Below, in pieces: positions 27,506 to 35,042 of a DNA stretch of 37,482 bases. The position numbers and the translations under genes were made by a program. Within the stretch, counting starts at the first letter, position 1. Every line of letters starts with the position of its first letter. The stretch comes from JACCUZ01 sp038246575 (GTDB lineage Bacteria; Actinomycetota; Actinomycetes; JACCUZ01). The notes beneath the pieces are model-generated. The model was not told the DNA's origin. It saw only the letters and a program-made list of their open reading frames with translations, and did not search any database. The DNA is taken from contig JBBRVU010000019.1 in assembly GCA_038246575.1 (NCBI GenBank), positions 1 through 37,482 on the forward strand, in the 5' to 3' direction.

Positions 27506-28117
27506 TCAGCTGCGCGTCGTCAGCACCCGGTCGACCAGCCCGTACTCAACTGCCTCGGCGGCGGTGAGGATCTTGTCGCGCTCGATGTCGCGCTCCACCT
27601 GCTCGACCGTGCGGTTGCTGTGCTCGGCAAGCATCGACTCGAGCAGCTTGCGCATCCGCAGCACCTCGCGGGCCTGGATCTCGACGTCGCTGGCCTGGCC
27701 GCCGCCCTCGGTGTAGGGCTGGTGGATGAGGATGCGGGAGTTGGCCAGGGCGTAGCGCTTGCCCGGGGTGCCGGCGGCAAGGATCACGGCCGCGGCGGAC
27801 GCCGCCTGCCCCAGGCAGGTGGTCTGGATGTCCGGCCGGACGAAGCGCATCGTGTCGTAGATGGCCGTCAGGGCGGTGAACGAGCCCCCTGGTGAGTTGA
27901 CGTAGATCGAGATGTCGCGGTCGGGATCCATCGACTCCAGCGTCAGCAGCTGAGCCATGATGTCGTTGGCGATCGTGTCGTCGATCGCCTGACCGAGGAA
28001 GATGATGCGCTCCTCGAAGAGCTTCGTGTAGGGATCGAGGCGCTTGAAGCCGTAGGACGTGCGCTCCTCGATCACCGGCAGGACGTAGCGGGAGCTGGGC
28101 AGGGACAGGTCGCTCAT
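27506..28117 (-). CDS. clpP2: ATP-dependent Clp protease proteolytic subunit (ClpP2)
   Basis: A 203-residue serine peptidase. Catalytic Ser lies in GQAASAAAVIL, His in ILIHQPYTEGG and Asp in the GLVD segment near the end. DRDISIYVNSPGGSFTALTAIYDTM is standard. In actinobacteria ClpP1 and ClpP2 rings assemble into one mixed tetradecamer driven by ClpX or ClpC. ATG at 28117 has AAGGAG 11 nt upstream and is preferred. An ATG at 28171 overlapping the clpP1 stop by 4 bases would add 18 residues of little similarity; either could be used. The short N-terminus fits ClpP pro-peptides, which are removed by self-cleavage. Confidence 0.95.
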   Translation of the reverse strand: MSDLSLPSSRYVLPVIEERTSYGFKRLDPYTKLFEERIIFLGQAIDDTIANDIMAQLLTLESMDPDRDISIYVNSPGGSFTALTAIYDTMRFVRPDIQTTCLGQAASAAAVILAAGTPGKRYALANSRILIHQPYTEGGGQASDVEIQAREVLRMRKLLESMLAEHSNRTVEQVERDIERDKILTAAEAVEYGLVDRVLTTRS

Positions 28118-28167
28118 CTGGCCTCGGTCTCCTTGCGAGCCGGCGGGTCGGTGGACTGACGTCTCGC

Positions 28168-28803
28168 TCATGCGGTGCCGCCCGAGCCCGCGACCTGCAC
28201 GGCGCTGGCGACGACCTGGTCGACCATTCCGTAGTCCTTGGCCTCGTCAGCCGTGAACCACCGGTCGCGGTCGGAGTCTCGCTCGATCTGCTCGACCGAC
28301 TGGCCGGTGTGCTGGCCGATGAGCTCGGCCATCTTGGCCTTCGTGTAGAGCATCTGCTCGGCCTGGATCTTGATGTCCGATGCGGTGCCGCCGAGCCCAC
28401 CCGACGGCTGGTGCATCATGATCCGCGCGTGCGGCAGTGCGTAGCGCTTGCCGGCGGCCCCGGCGCAGAGCAGGAACTGCCCCATGGAGGCAGCGAGGCC
28501 CATGGCCACCGTCGCGACGTCGTTCTTGACGAACTGCATCGTGTCGTAGATCGCCATCCCGGCCGAGACCGATCCGCCCGGGGAGTTGACGTAGAGCCAG
28601 ATGTCCTTGTCGGGGTCGTCGGCCGCGAGCAGCAGGAGCTGGGCGCAGATCGCGTTGGCCATCGAGTCCTCGACCACCGTGCCGAGAAAGATGATCCGCT
28701 CGCGGAGCAGCCGGTTGTAGACCTGGTCGTCGAGACCCATGCCCTGCTGCTGGGACGTCTGTCCCTGCGGGAACGCCAGACCGGGGATGGTCAGCTCACT
28801 CAC
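28168..28803 (-). CDS. clpP1: ATP-dependent Clp protease proteolytic subunit (ClpP1)
   Basis: A 211-residue ClpP. Catalytic Ser is in GLAASMGQFLL, His in RIMMHQPSGG, and Asp in SDIKIQAEQ or the nearby conserved helix. DKDIWLYVNSPGGSVSAGMAIYDTM is typical. GTG at 28803 (SELTIPG...) has AAGGTGG 6 nt upstream; further in-frame text up to 28878 has no family similarity. The gene is first in the clpP1-clpP2 pair and lies 197 nt below the trigger-factor stop, with a ClgR-like operator and -10 element in that gap. Confidence 0.95.
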   Translation of the reverse strand: MSELTIPGLAFPQGQTSQQQGMGLDDQVYNRLLRERIIFLGTVVEDSMANAICAQLLLLAADDPDKDIWLYVNSPGGSVSAGMAIYDTMQFVKNDVATVAMGLAASMGQFLLCAGAAGKRYALPHARIMMHQPSGGLGGTASDIKIQAEQMLYTKAKMAELIGQHTGQSVEQIERDSDRDRWFTADEAKDYGMVDQVVASAVQVAGSGGTA

Positions 28804-28887
28804 TGCGCGCCACCTTCGTCTTGTCGCGATCGACTTCCCGGTCAGGACTGAGGTGTCTGTCGGGCTTAGGTCGATCAACCGTTGCCG

Positions 28888-28893
28888 ACACTA
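28888..28893 (-). promoter_or_regulatory. Probable -10 element of clpP1-clpP2
   Basis: TAGTGT (28893-28888, minus strand) is a TAnnnT element about 85 nt before the clpP1 start. The -35 position is poor, as expected for an activator-dependent promoter. Initiation is predicted near 28881. Confidence 0.35.
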
Positions 28894-28930
28894 ACGCGGA
28901 CCCTGGACACACTGATCCCCGACTCGGCCG

Positions 28931-28948
28931 TGTTCGCTGACGGCGCAC
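28931..28948 (-). promoter_or_regulatory. ClgR-like operator upstream of clpP1P2
   Basis: The 18 bases fit the published ClgR consensus WNNWCGCYNANRGCGWWS with one mismatch (C at 28946). The core CGC-TGACG-GCG is near-palindromic. ClgR activates clpP1P2 in Streptomyces, Corynebacterium and Mycobacterium. The site is centred about 58 nt before the predicted start of transcription, a position suited to an activator. Confidence 0.5.
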
Positions 28949-28999
28949 GCTGCGCGCTCGGGTCCGGCGCCGCCCTCTGCCCGACCGCGCCCGATCGGC

Positions 29000-30418
29000 C
29001 TACTCCTCGGTCGTGGCCGTCGCGTCGGACTCGGCCGCGTCGGAGTCGGCGGCGCGGTCGGCATCGATCTCGCCGGCGACGACCTCCCCGTCGACCGGGG
29101 CATCTTCGCGCAGCGCCTCGAGGTCGACCGGCCGCCCGGAGGCGTCGGTGACCTTTGCCCGCTCGAGGAGCGTCGCGAGCGCCTTCCCGCGGACGACCTC
29201 GGCGACGAGCATCGGCACCTGGCCGGCCTGCACGACCTGCTGAGCGAACTGGTCAGGGCCCATGCCGTACCGCGAGGCGGTCTGCACGAGGTGCTGGGTC
29301 AGTTCGGCCTCGGTCACCGAGAGCTTCTCTGCCTCGACCAGCTTGTCCAGGACGAACTGCGCCGTGATCGCCTCGCGGGTGCGCTTGTCGACGTCGGCGT
29401 CGAACTCCTCAGCCGACTGACCCTCGGCGGCCAGGAAGTCCTCGCGGGTCATCCCGGCGGCCTCGAGCTGGTGCTGCAGGGAGTGGAAGCGCGCGTCGAT
29501 CTCGGACTTGACCAGGTTCTCGGGCACGGGGATCTCGACCTTGGCCAGCAGCGCCTCCAACGTGCGGTCGCGGGCCTGCACGCCCTGCTCGACCTTGCTC
29601 ATCTGCTCGACCCGGGCGCGCACGTCGGCGCGCAGCTCGTCGATGGTGTCGAACTCGCTGGCCGTCTGGGCGAACTCGTCGTCCAGCTCGGGCAGCTCGC
29701 GCTCCTTGACCGAGGCCAGCTCAACCGTGACCAGCGCGTCCTTGCCGCCGTGCTCGCCGCCGACCAGCTCGGTCGTGAAGTCCTTGGACTCCCCCGTGGC
29801 CAGCCCGGTGATCGCCTCGTCGAGGCCGGGAAGCAGACCCCCGGAACCGACCCGGTAGCTCAGGCCCTTGGCCGTGAGGTCCTCGACGGACTCCCCGTCG
29901 ACAGTCGCAGACAGGTTCATCGAGACGAAGTCGCCGTCGGCAGCGGTCCGGTCGACACCGGTCAGCACAGCAAAGCGCTCGCGCAGGCCGTCGAGCTGCT
30001 CGTCGACGTCCTCGTCGCTCACCTCGGCGTCGTCCACGGTGACCTCGAGCCCGTCGTAGTCCGGGAGGTCGAACTCCGGACGTACGTCCACCTCGGCGGT
30101 GAAGGTCAGCAGCTGGCCGTCCTCCATCGACGTGACGTCGACCTCGGGCTGCCCGAGCACGTGGACGTCATTCTCCTCGACCGCCTGGCCGTAGAAGCGG
30201 GGCAGCGCGTCGTTGACCGCCTCCTCGAGCACGACCTCGCGGCCGAAGCGCTGGTCGATCACCCGCGGCGGCACCTTGCCCTTGCGGAAGCCCGGGATCG
30301 TCACCTGCCCGCCGATCTTCTTGTACGCGGCGTCCAGGCTCGGCTTGAGCTCCTCGAAGGACACCTCCACGGTTAGCTTCACCCGGGTGGCGTTGAGGGT
30401 CTCGACGTCGGTCTTCAC
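29000..30418 (-). CDS. tig: Trigger factor
   Basis: A 472-residue ribosome-associated chaperone with prolyl isomerase activity. The ribosome-binding signature GFRKGKVPPRVI is at about residues 44-55. The FKBP-like domain follows (DGDFVSMNLSATVDG, LPGLDEAITGLATGE), then the C-terminal chaperone arms (ELPELDDEFAQTASEFDTIDELRADV). The last 50 residues are an acidic Ala/Asp/Glu tail seen in many actinobacteria. GTG at 30418 has AAGGAG 10 nt upstream and fits the family N-terminus (KTDVETLNATRVKLTVEV). Transcribed away from tRNA-Pro, which is 60 nt upstream on the same strand. Confidence 0.97.
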   Translation of the reverse strand: MKTDVETLNATRVKLTVEVSFEELKPSLDAAYKKIGGQVTIPGFRKGKVPPRVIDQRFGREVVLEEAVNDALPRFYGQAVEENDVHVLGQPEVDVTSMEDGQLLTFTAEVDVRPEFDLPDYDGLEVTVDDAEVSDEDVDEQLDGLRERFAVLTGVDRTAADGDFVSMNLSATVDGESVEDLTAKGLSYRVGSGGLLPGLDEAITGLATGESKDFTTELVGGEHGGKDALVTVELASVKERELPELDDEFAQTASEFDTIDELRADVRARVEQMSKVEQGVQARDRTLEALLAKVEIPVPENLVKSEIDARFHSLQHQLEAAGMTREDFLAAEGQSAEEFDADVDKRTREAITAQFVLDKLVEAEKLSVTEAELTQHLVQTASRYGMGPDQFAQQVVQAGQVPMLVAEVVRGKALATLLERAKVTDASGRPVDLEALREDAPVDGEVVAGEIDADRAADSDAAESDATATTEE

Positions 30419-30477
30419 GACAGGAAGGCTCCTTGCGATGACAACAGGTGGGCGCGGCAACACGTACGGTGTGGGTC

Positions 30478-30553
30478 TGGTCGGGGCGGGGAGACTCGAA
30501 CTCCCGATCTCCTGCCCCCAAAGCAGGCGCGCTAGCCACTACGCTACGCCCCG
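30478..30553 (-). tRNA. tRNA-Pro (anticodon TGG)
   Basis: On the minus strand the gene opens CGGGGCG and closes CGCCCCG-A-CCA, so the 3' CCA is encoded (30480-30478). The anticodon arm is CCTGC-TTTGGGG-GCAGG, anticodon TGG. The T arm has AGTTCGAGTCT. The mature part without CCA is 30481-30553 (73 nt). Confidence 0.95.
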
Positions 30554-30566
30554 CAGCGCACATGGC

Positions 30567-30596
30567 ATCCTAGAGCCAGTGCCGCTGGACGGCGAA
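30567..30596 (-). promoter_or_regulatory. Probable promoter of tRNA-Pro
   Basis: TTCGCC (30596-30591) and TAGGAT (30572-30567) on the minus strand are separated by 18 nt; initiation near 30560 falls 7 nt before the tRNA. The gene may also be read through into tig. Confidence 0.4.
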
Positions 30597-30648
30597 TCAC
30601 GTGGCGGACGCCTCAACGGGTCCTGCTCGGGTGGTACGACCGCCCCGC

Positions 30649-30722
30649 GCGGGTGTAGCTCAATGGCAGAGCCCCAGCCTTCCAAGCTGGCCATGCCGGT
30701 TCGATCCCGGTCACCCGCTCCA
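30649..30722 (+). tRNA. tRNA-Gly (anticodon TCC)
   Basis: The acceptor stem GCGGGTG pairs with CACCCGC; discriminator T and an encoded CCA follow (30720-30722). The anticodon arm CCAGC-CTTCCAA-GCTGG gives TCC. The D arm is TAGCTCAATGGCA and the T arm contains GGTTCGATCCC. It stands divergent from tRNA-Pro, and its 3' end marks the change from core to accessory DNA. A TACGAC element at 30634-30639 could be its -10. Confidence 0.95.
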
Positions 30723-31216
30723 TGCTCTGACCAGCAGAAACATCGAGGACGGCCCGGAAACGCCCGCATCGACGGCATCACATTTCGCTTCCACGGTGCG
30801 CCTGGCTGAGCGTGGCCGTGGAATACCCAAAGGGCACCAAGGGTCACTGGCGGTTAGACACTACGCTCGCGCTACCGCGGCTCGAGGCCTCGCAGGCAGA
30901 GCTCACACCCAATGCGCGCACCGAGAACGGCGCGGTGGCACAGCCCTCCTCCGGGCGCGCGCGGACTGCGCAGACGGTCCGACGCCGAGCCGGTGCTCCT
31001 GCCCCCTTGAGTGCGGTCGATCAACACTCCTACGCCCGAGCAAGGGCGCGCCGAGCTGGAGCTCGAGGAGCCATCAGGGACTCGCACCACCGGTCACAAC
31101 ACTCGCGGCACTCTCGCAGGAACTGGACCGAAAAACGGGGGGCCGGACACAGGCCTCTAGGTGAAGTCGCGTCGCTTCCACTCGCGAGGCCGACGCTGCC
31201 TCTACCAAGTCCAGTC
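30723..31216. other. Gene-free stretch after tRNA-Gly
   Basis: About 490 bp without a gene I can support. All open frames are Arg/Ser/Pro-rich and lack family similarity, ribosome sites or conserved motifs. No integrase remnant, second copy of the tRNA 3' end or clear hairpin was recognised. It may be decayed DNA at an island edge. Confidence 0.5.
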
Positions 31217-31909
31217 TCAGCTGAGCAGACTCGAGGCAGGCGCAGTACCACCCGGCCCCAACAATCCGGTGGCGGGATCGAGGCGCAGAACGTCGGGCAG
31301 TCGCCGGGTGATCGCGGTCGAACCCTCGAAACGGATGCGACCCGAGCGAATCGCCTGTTCGATCGGCTCCCGCCCGTTCCAGACCTTGAACATCGTGGGA
31401 CCGTCGGTCTTCACGAAAGCGTCGGTCTCGAAACCCGGATCAGACAGGCAGACCGAGCAGGTCCCCCCCTCGACGACGGTCCAGTACCGCTCATTGACGT
31501 CGACGAAGTGGAACATGAGCACGGTTCTCCGGCCTGCGGGCAGCGATGCGACGTCGAAGCGACTGTGGGCCCACCACATGAGGAGTTCGACATCGCAGTC
31601 GGCCTCACTCGGGTCCTTCATGATCCAGTTCGCGGCCCAATGGCCCAGGCCGAGGAGTACGGGCCGCAGCTCCTCGCACGCCCTCGTCGGCACATAGCCG
31701 CTGTCCAGCCGTTCGACAAGACCGGAGGCCTGTAGCTGGCGGAGGCGCTTCGACAGCATGGTGCGTGACATCCGAGGAACTCCTCGTGCGATGTCGTTGA
31801 AGCTGCGGGAGCCAGCGAGCAGCTCACGGATGACGAGGATGGTCCATCGCTCGCCGAACAACTCGGCGCCCTTGGCGATGGGGCAGTACTGCTCGTAGGA
31901 CGTCCCCAT
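31217..31909 (-). CDS. HxlR-type winged-helix regulator with SCP2-like C-terminal domain
   Basis: A 230-residue transcription factor. Residues 1-100 are an HxlR winged helix (YEQYCPIAKGAELFGERWTI, then FNDIARGVPRMSRTMLSKRL as the recognition region) with the single conserved Cys9. Residues about 115-225 resemble an SCP2-like ligand-binding fold (TVLMFHFVDVNERYWTVVEG, GPTMFKVWNGREPIEQAI, GRIRFEGSTAITRRLP), suggesting a hydrophobic ligand as inducer. ATG at 31909 follows a TACGAT -10 by 6 nt, so the transcript is probably leaderless. Longer readings up to 32044 would cross the divergent gene's start. It likely controls itself and the adjacent methyltransferase. Confidence 0.85.
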   Translation of the reverse strand: MGTSYEQYCPIAKGAELFGERWTILVIRELLAGSRSFNDIARGVPRMSRTMLSKRLRQLQASGLVERLDSGYVPTRACEELRPVLLGLGHWAANWIMKDPSEADCDVELLMWWAHSRFDVASLPAGRRTVLMFHFVDVNERYWTVVEGGTCSVCLSDPGFETDAFVKTDGPTMFKVWNGREPIEQAIRSGRIRFEGSTAITRRLPDVLRLDPATGLLGPGGTAPASSLLS

Positions 31910-31915
31910 GCCGGG

Positions 31916-31921
31916 ATCGTA
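31916..31921 (-). promoter_or_regulatory. -10 element of the HxlR-type gene
   Basis: TACGAT on the minus strand ends 6 nt before the ATG, with no ribosome site between, indicating a leaderless transcript. Confidence 0.4.
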
Positions 31922-31964
31922 GCGGTCCAGAAAAGCTACCGACGCGGTCCAGTCTTGATACTGG
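31922..31964. promoter_or_regulatory. Possible operator region between the HxlR gene and the methyltransferase
   Basis: The 9-mer GCGGTCCAG occurs twice, at 31922-31930 and 31944-31952, 22 bp apart (about two helical turns). The second copy runs into an inverted repeat CCAGT-N6-ACTGG (31949-31964), which overlaps a TTGATA -35-like hexamer (31955-31960) for the methyltransferase. These repeats are where a dimeric HxlR regulator would be expected to bind. Confidence 0.3.
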
Positions 31965-32024
31965 CCGGGCGCCGACACGTTACCTACGGTCATAGGGAGT
32001 GATTGGACCAGCCAGGAGGATGCC

Positions 32025-32855
32025 ATGTCTGTCGAAGCGAACATCGTCGAGCACTACGAGGCGGGCGAGTTGCTCACCGCCATCGAGGCGGGGGTAGAAG
32101 CGCTGGGTAGGACGACCTCCAACGTCACGATCGACGACCTGGGGCCCGTGGATGAGTTCCACATCGGCGGGCGGGCCGCAACGAGCGCGCTCTGCGAGCG
32201 CCTCCGGATCGGCTCCGATGCGGAGGTACTGGATGTTGGTTGCGGGATCGGAGGAACCGCCCGGCTGCTCGCGTCGACGATCGGGTGCCGGGTGACCGGC
32301 GTCGACCTCGTCCCCGGGTACATCGACGTGGCACGGAAACTGAGCGACTGGACGGGGCTGAGCGACCAGATCAGTTACGAGGTTGGGAGTGCGCTCGACC
32401 TGCCGCTCGGGGACAGCTCATTCGACGCGGCGACCCTCTTGCACGTCGGGATGAACATCGAAGACAAGCTGCAGTTGTTCACCGAGATCCGCCGCGTCCT
32501 ACGCCCGGACGGAGTGCTCGGCGTGTACGACGTGATGCGGACCGCGGAAGGCGATCTCTCCTTCCCGGTGCCCTGGGCATCCGACTCCTCGACGAACTTC
32601 GTGTCTGACATCCCCACCTACGAGGCGGCGCTCACGGCTGCGAGATTCGAGATTCTCGAGGTCTGCAACCGTCGCGAGTTCGCGCTCGACTTCTTCGCCA
32701 CCCTCAAGCAACGGACCGCCGAACTCGGGGGCCCTCCGCCCCTCGGTCTCCACGTGATCATCGGATCAGCCACCCCCGACAAGCTCGGGAACATGGTCGA
32801 CGCCATCACGGATGGCACCGTCGCGCCTGTCGAGATCATCTGCCGGGCGAGGTAG
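32025..32855 (+). CDS. Class I SAM-dependent methyltransferase
   Basis: A 276-residue soluble methyltransferase. The SAM-binding motif I is VLDVGCGIGGTARLL (about 68-82), followed by VTGVDLVPGYIDVARKL (motif II acid) and AATLLHVGMNIEDK (motif IV region). RVLRPDGVLGVYDVM is motif VI. The DVGCGIGG wording resembles small-molecule and sterol/tocopherol/sarcosine methyltransferases, but the substrate cannot be read from sequence. ATG is preceded by AGGAGG at good spacing. It is divergent from the HxlR-type regulator with 115 bp between starts. Confidence 0.9.
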   Translation: MSVEANIVEHYEAGELLTAIEAGVEALGRTTSNVTIDDLGPVDEFHIGGRAATSALCERLRIGSDAEVLDVGCGIGGTARLLASTIGCRVTGVDLVPGYIDVARKLSDWTGLSDQISYEVGSALDLPLGDSSFDAATLLHVGMNIEDKLQLFTEIRRVLRPDGVLGVYDVMRTAEGDLSFPVPWASDSSTNFVSDIPTYEAALTAARFEILEVCNRREFALDFFATLKQRTAELGGPPPLGLHVIIGSATPDKLGNMVDAITDGTVAPVEIICRAR

Positions 32856-33141
32856 CACTTGAGCCTCACGCGTCAGATGTAAACCATCGGACGAGCCGTG
32901 ATGGGACGGGTCCGCGGCTCACACCTCGGTAGAGGCGACATGAACCCGCGTCCACCGGGCATCCCCGAAGCCGCAAACACCACTCGCACCTGCTGCCCCG
33001 ATACGTGCCAGTCGGGGGACGCACCACGATGCGCCGAGATGGATGGCGCGGATCGCTTCCGGTCGACGAGCTCGGTCCGTGCCCCGGTGGCCCTTGGCGT
33101 TGGCGTTGTTGTGTCCTTCTTCCATGGTCTCCCGCAACCGA
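32856..33141. other. Intergenic stretch between convergent methyltransferase and monooxygenase genes
   Basis: A 286-bp convergent gap. The longest minus-strand reading (MEEGHNNANAKGHRG..., up to 72 residues) has no recognisable family and no good ribosome site. No strong terminator hairpin was seen. Confidence 0.4.
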
Positions 33142-34356
33142 TCATGAGGGGGCCGCGATCGTGTCGGCGACGATCCTGGCGTCGTCGCCGACCCCGATGA
33201 ACAGCGCTGATTTCCGGGTGCGGAGGAAGTGGGCGCCGACGAAGAAGAGGCCCGGCGCCACGGTGCTCGCCCCGTCGGATTGGACCGGAAACCCGAGCTC
33301 GTCGAAGGCGTCTGGAATGTTCACCCAAGACCGATAGTCGGGCCGGAAGCCTCCCGCGAAGATCACCGCGCCGAACCCGGTCAGGTTGATCTGGTCAGGA
33401 GCGTTCACCTCAAGCGGCGCCGGGTCGAACATGTCGGGCGCTGGCATCCCCTGCTCGGCCGCGAACTTCGCGAACAGACTCTTCAGCTGCCCGAAGCGCT
33501 GATCTCCCCACTCGACCGACTGTTCGAGATCGGCTCGGAAACGCGCTCGACGGCCGGCCGCCCCGGCGAAGTGGCCGAGCAGGTTCACACCCTGGGCGCG
33601 GAGCGTGCGCAGGTTCAGATCGTGGCCGCCGTGATGACCGCTCGCGAGGATGTTGGCCTGCAGGCGTGCTGGCGCGGGCAGCGAGTCGACGGGCACCGAG
33701 AGAAAGCCGGACTCCTCGAGCCACCAGACGAGATCGTGGCCGCCGATCCGGCGCGGCGCCCACGGTGCACGTCCGCAGGCCAGGAAGACCTCGCGGCCGG
33801 ACTCGTGGAGTTCCTCGGCGATCTGACAGCCTGACTGGCCGCTTCCCACGATCAGGACCGGACCTGCGGGGAGGCGTGAGGGCTCTGCATACTCGCCGAC
33901 ATCGATCTGGAGAAGGTCCGCGGGAAGCGAGCCTGCAGCATCGGGACGGTGGGGCTTCTGGTAGGAGCCAACACTGAGTACGACGCTTGTCGCCTCGATG
34001 TCGCCTGCCGAGGTGGAGAGGCGGAAGCCTCCCCCACTGATGGCGTCGAGCGCCGTGACCTCAACTCCCTCTCGGAGCGGAGTGTCGCTGCGGACCGCAT
34101 ATCTCTCCAAGAAGCCGACGATGTCGGCGCGCGGGTCAAACCCATCCGGGTCTTCGCCGTCGTAAGGCTGATCGGGGAGTTGCATGCTCCAGTTCGGCGT
34201 GACGAGGCAGAAGCTTTCCCAACGCCCCCGCCACGTCTGCCCCACCCGCGCCCTCTCGAGTACGACATGAGGAATGCCGTGCTTCGCCAGTTCGTGACTG
34301 GTTGCGAGCCCAGCCTGCCCGGCGCCCACAATCACAACATCCAGGGGATCGCTCAT
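33142..34356 (-). CDS. Flavin-dependent monooxygenase (CzcO/BVMO-like)
   Basis: A 404-residue flavoprotein. The FAD-binding motif VVIVGAGQAGLATS is at residues 7-20 and a second Rossmann motif VLIVGSGQSGCQIAEEL (near 170) should bind NADPH. VLSVGSYQKPHRP and VIFAGGFRPDYRSW sit at the usual places. GLFFVGAHFLRTRKSALFIG is the C-terminal FAD contact. The family includes N-hydroxylating and Baeyer-Villiger-type monooxygenases and the CzcO group; the strict BVMO fingerprint is not present. The end is convergent with the methyltransferase across 286 bp in which I see no supported gene. Confidence 0.9.
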   Translation of the reverse strand: MSDPLDVVIVGAGQAGLATSHELAKHGIPHVVLERARVGQTWRGRWESFCLVTPNWSMQLPDQPYDGEDPDGFDPRADIVGFLERYAVRSDTPLREGVEVTALDAISGGGFRLSTSAGDIEATSVVLSVGSYQKPHRPDAAGSLPADLLQIDVGEYAEPSRLPAGPVLIVGSGQSGCQIAEELHESGREVFLACGRAPWAPRRIGGHDLVWWLEESGFLSVPVDSLPAPARLQANILASGHHGGHDLNLRTLRAQGVNLLGHFAGAAGRRARFRADLEQSVEWGDQRFGQLKSLFAKFAAEQGMPAPDMFDPAPLEVNAPDQINLTGFGAVIFAGGFRPDYRSWVNIPDAFDELGFPVQSDGASTVAPGLFFVGAHFLRTRKSALFIGVGDDARIVADTIAAPS

Positions 34357-34374
34357 CGGTCGTGGCCCAAGACT

Positions 34375-34775
34375 TCAGTCGGTAGCCGAGAGTTGGAGTT
34401 GACCCGGTTTCGCGGACACCTTCATGTAGCCGCCGGCGGGGTTGCAGAAGGCTTCGAGGCAGTCGAAGACGGCGAGCTTGGCTTCACGGCGGGTCCGGAA
34501 CCGGCCGCCGGCTGCTGGTCGGACAGCTCGCACTCCAAGTCGCGAACAGGCTCTCGGCGAGCGCGTTGTCGTCGGAGTCCGCGACCGATCCCATGCTCGC
34601 GAGGGCGCCGTGCCGGCGCAGTTCACGCTCGAGGGCGTGCGAGCTGTACTCCCCGTCGCGGTCGCTGTGGTGGATAGGCCAGGCACCTGACCGCCGCGGC
34701 GCGAGACGGCCATGGTGGCCGCGTCGACAACCAGGTCAGTCTTGCGGCGGCTGGCCATCGACCAACCCAGCATTG
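34375..34775 (-). mobile_element. Decayed IS3-family transposase (OrfB) fragment
   Basis: On the minus strand the rve-type integrase core of an IS3 transposase is readable in three frames: GWSMASRRKTDLVVDAATMA, then IHHSDRDGEYSSHALE and SMGSVADSDDNALAESLFAT, then LECELSDQQ, then GRFRTRREAKLAVFDCLEAF. Three single-base losses (near 34675, 34540 and 34505) separate the pieces. The C-terminus is replaced: after CNP the frame runs into TGGAGTTGACCCGGTTTCGC (34394-34413), which looks like the IS terminal inverted repeat, so DNA between is deleted. The N-terminal half and OrfA are missing, and no second terminal repeat was found. Non-functional. Confidence 0.8.
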
Positions 34776-34782
34776 TCGCCGC

Positions 34783-35031
34783 CGACAGGGCCGTACGGCG
34801 CACATCGGCGAGCTGGCCGACGAGCTCGGACGCATCCTCGGTGACGTCCTGGCCGGCTACGACCTCACCACGATGTCCGACCAGGAGGCCCGTGACCTCG
34901 AGCGGGCGCTGGGGGCCCTGCGGAGGTTGACGCTCGACGCGGTCGTGGAGACCTTCCAGCACGCGGCGAACTCGGTGGCCACCAAGTCCCTCACCACCTC
35001 GCCGGTCAGCGACGACGCCTCGGCGGGCTGA
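34783..35031 (+). pseudogene. C-terminal remnant of an unidentified gene
   Basis: An open plus-strand frame ends with TGA at 35031. From about 34801 it reads HIGELADELGRILGDVLAGY, DLTTMSDQEARDLERALGAL and RRLTLDAVVETFQHAANSVA, then a Ser/Thr/Ala tail. The heptad-like amphipathic helices and codon bias look coding, but the frame has no proper start and fuses into the IS remnant at its left end, so it is most likely a gene truncated by that element. An in-frame ATG near 34873 could give at most a 52-residue product. I do not recognise the family. It converges on the hydrolase-glycosyltransferase gene, 11 bp apart. Confidence 0.5.
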
Positions 35032-35042
35032 GCCTCGCGCGG

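Noticed and set aside
30812..31735. Plus-strand open frame across the gene-free stretch into the HxlR gene
   Set aside because: Its second half is antisense to the regulator and the first half has no motifs or conservation I can recognise.
32873..33328. Small minus-strand gene between the convergent methyltransferase and monooxygenase genes
   Set aside because: Part of it overlaps the monooxygenase in another frame, and the remainder lacks a ribosome site and family similarity.
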